DNA from: Syngnathus acus
Lineage: Eukaryota; Chordata; Actinopteri; Syngnathiformes; Syngnathidae
NCBI RefSeq assembly: GCF_901709675.1
Contig: NC_051108.1
Location: 1,550,001-1,614,000, forward strand
Reading direction: 5' to 3'
DNA length: 64,000 bases
In this document: in pieces, positions 63,067 to 64,000 of the stretch
How positions within the stretch are numbered: the first letter of the stretch is position 1
Layout: the number at the start of each line of letters is the position of its first letter
Position numbers and translations under genes: made by a program
Notes under the pieces: generated by a model
What the model was told of the DNA's origin: nothing
Databases searched by the model: none
Seen by the model: only the letters and a program-made list of their open reading frames with translations

Positions 63067-64000
63067 ATTTTTAAGTCCGACGGGTTCGTTTAGGCAGGCA
63101 GACGTGGCACGACGCGACACATGTTGTGTTGTTCCGCACTTAAATCATTGCGCCCGCCTAATAAAAAGCAGATTTACATTTCTAATGAATAAAGCCAGCA
63201 GTCAAATTGTCCTCATAATCCTCTTATTTATTTAAATAACCTCCACACAAGTCCTCTCACACACACATACACACCCCAAAAGGAAAATATAGAAAACATG
63301 CAAACAGTTTTAGGGCTGTAATATTTCCCAGATATGTCTAATCATTTCTGCCCACCCTCGTAAATTTTAGAAGCGCTCGCAGCCACAACAAAAAGGAGAT
63401 GCTGCTTTTTATTCTCAAATAAGTCACTTTAGTATGCACTTTGTGCTTCTTGCCTTGTTTTGTTTTTTTTCCTTTTCAGTCAGTTACAAGTTTTTGATGT
63501 GACTATATACCTACAACTTTGCTTAATGCTAACACACAATCCAAAATGCTATCAACGGGCTAACAAAAGTAGGATCAATACCGCTGCAATCCATATTTTT
63601 TTATCCTCTACGACTGAGTCACTTCGAGTAGGTGCTGCACTTCATCATGACGCACAAATTCTTAACATTGTGTTCAATTATGTATGTATTGGTAAAGTAC
63701 AAAATCATGGAGCGCTATTTTCCTTGTTAGTTTTGTAGGGGGAAGCTCGTACTGACGAACGCGTTCCCAATAAACTGGCAGCCAAATAGCACAACGAGTA
63801 ATTTCCCCGCTGAGATGTTTGCATTTACCACCATCTTGCGTTTTTGCGTCACCGTAATTGCACAAGACAAGTAAGTGGATGCAGTGAGGGAAGTTGTGGA
63901 GGGGGGGCGTATTATGGGGTGGGGGGGTGTAAGTGCAGCATGAAAAGCTCTCAGCATCTTGGCGGCGGCTAAAAAGCCAAATAAACGGCGTCACCGAGCG

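Larger units (their letters stand above)
56217..64000 (-). other. bcl11b intron upstream of the terminal exon
   Basis: From the acceptor at 56217 to the window edge nothing resembling the conserved bcl11b exon with the LLTCGQCQMNF-type finger was found on the minus strand, so this is at least 7.8 kb of intron (a poorly conserved small exon could be missed). It contains microsatellites, a 19-base G run, and complex AT-rich blocks that may be intronic enhancers. A plus-strand exon-like signal at 58498-58600 is described in the findings. Confidence 0.6.

Overview
The window looks like teleost fish DNA, probably from an acanthomorph with a fairly compact genome. The reasons are a bcl11b zinc-finger exon with fish-like divergence, vertebrate splice sites and polyadenylation signals, protein-coding introns of only 66-154 nt in the one confidently modelled multi-exon gene, abundant CA/TG microsatellites, and short non-autonomous DNA transposons. 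There is no bacterial-style gene organisation. Most open frames are chance frames in GC-rich vertebrate non-coding DNA.

The anchor is the large terminal coding exon of bcl11b on the minus strand (54154-56216), with a clear splice acceptor at its upstream edge. To its left (about 51.5-54.15 kb) lies a T/A-rich stretch that fits its long 3' UTR. To its right (56217-64000) is intron; no earlier bcl11b exon was recognised there. Roughly 1-51.5 kb is the downstream flank, which in vertebrates is a gene desert rich in long-range enhancers. Here it alternates between AT-rich, homeodomain-, POU- and PBX/MEIS-site-rich blocks that look like conserved non-coding elements and low-complexity or repeat DNA. 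Five good CTCF-like motifs (19.2, 28.0, 28.3, 32.8 and 48.4 kb) were noticed, all in the same orientation.

Two small genes for secreted proteins lie inside this desert, head to head about 3 kb apart. One is a five-exon plus-strand gene (45173-46520) for a 322-residue, cysteine-free, Pro/Tyr-rich secreted protein, with a TATA-like promoter and an AATAAA 28 nt after the stop. The other is a minus-strand ORF (41881-42229) for a short secreted protein of about 98 residues, probably two exons. I recognise neither family.

Mobile and repeated DNA includes a 170-bp TA-flanked MITE inserted into the centre of another copy of itself (41442-41783), a hAT-like MITE at 29736-29997 with a second fragment at 24949, two tRNA-like SINE heads, a 50-bp tandem duplication (9811-9910), three older local duplications (6.9/7.1 kb, 17.5/18.0 kb, 49.9/50.1 kb) and many microsatellites. 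I see no CRISPR array, rRNA, intact tRNA or bacterial element.
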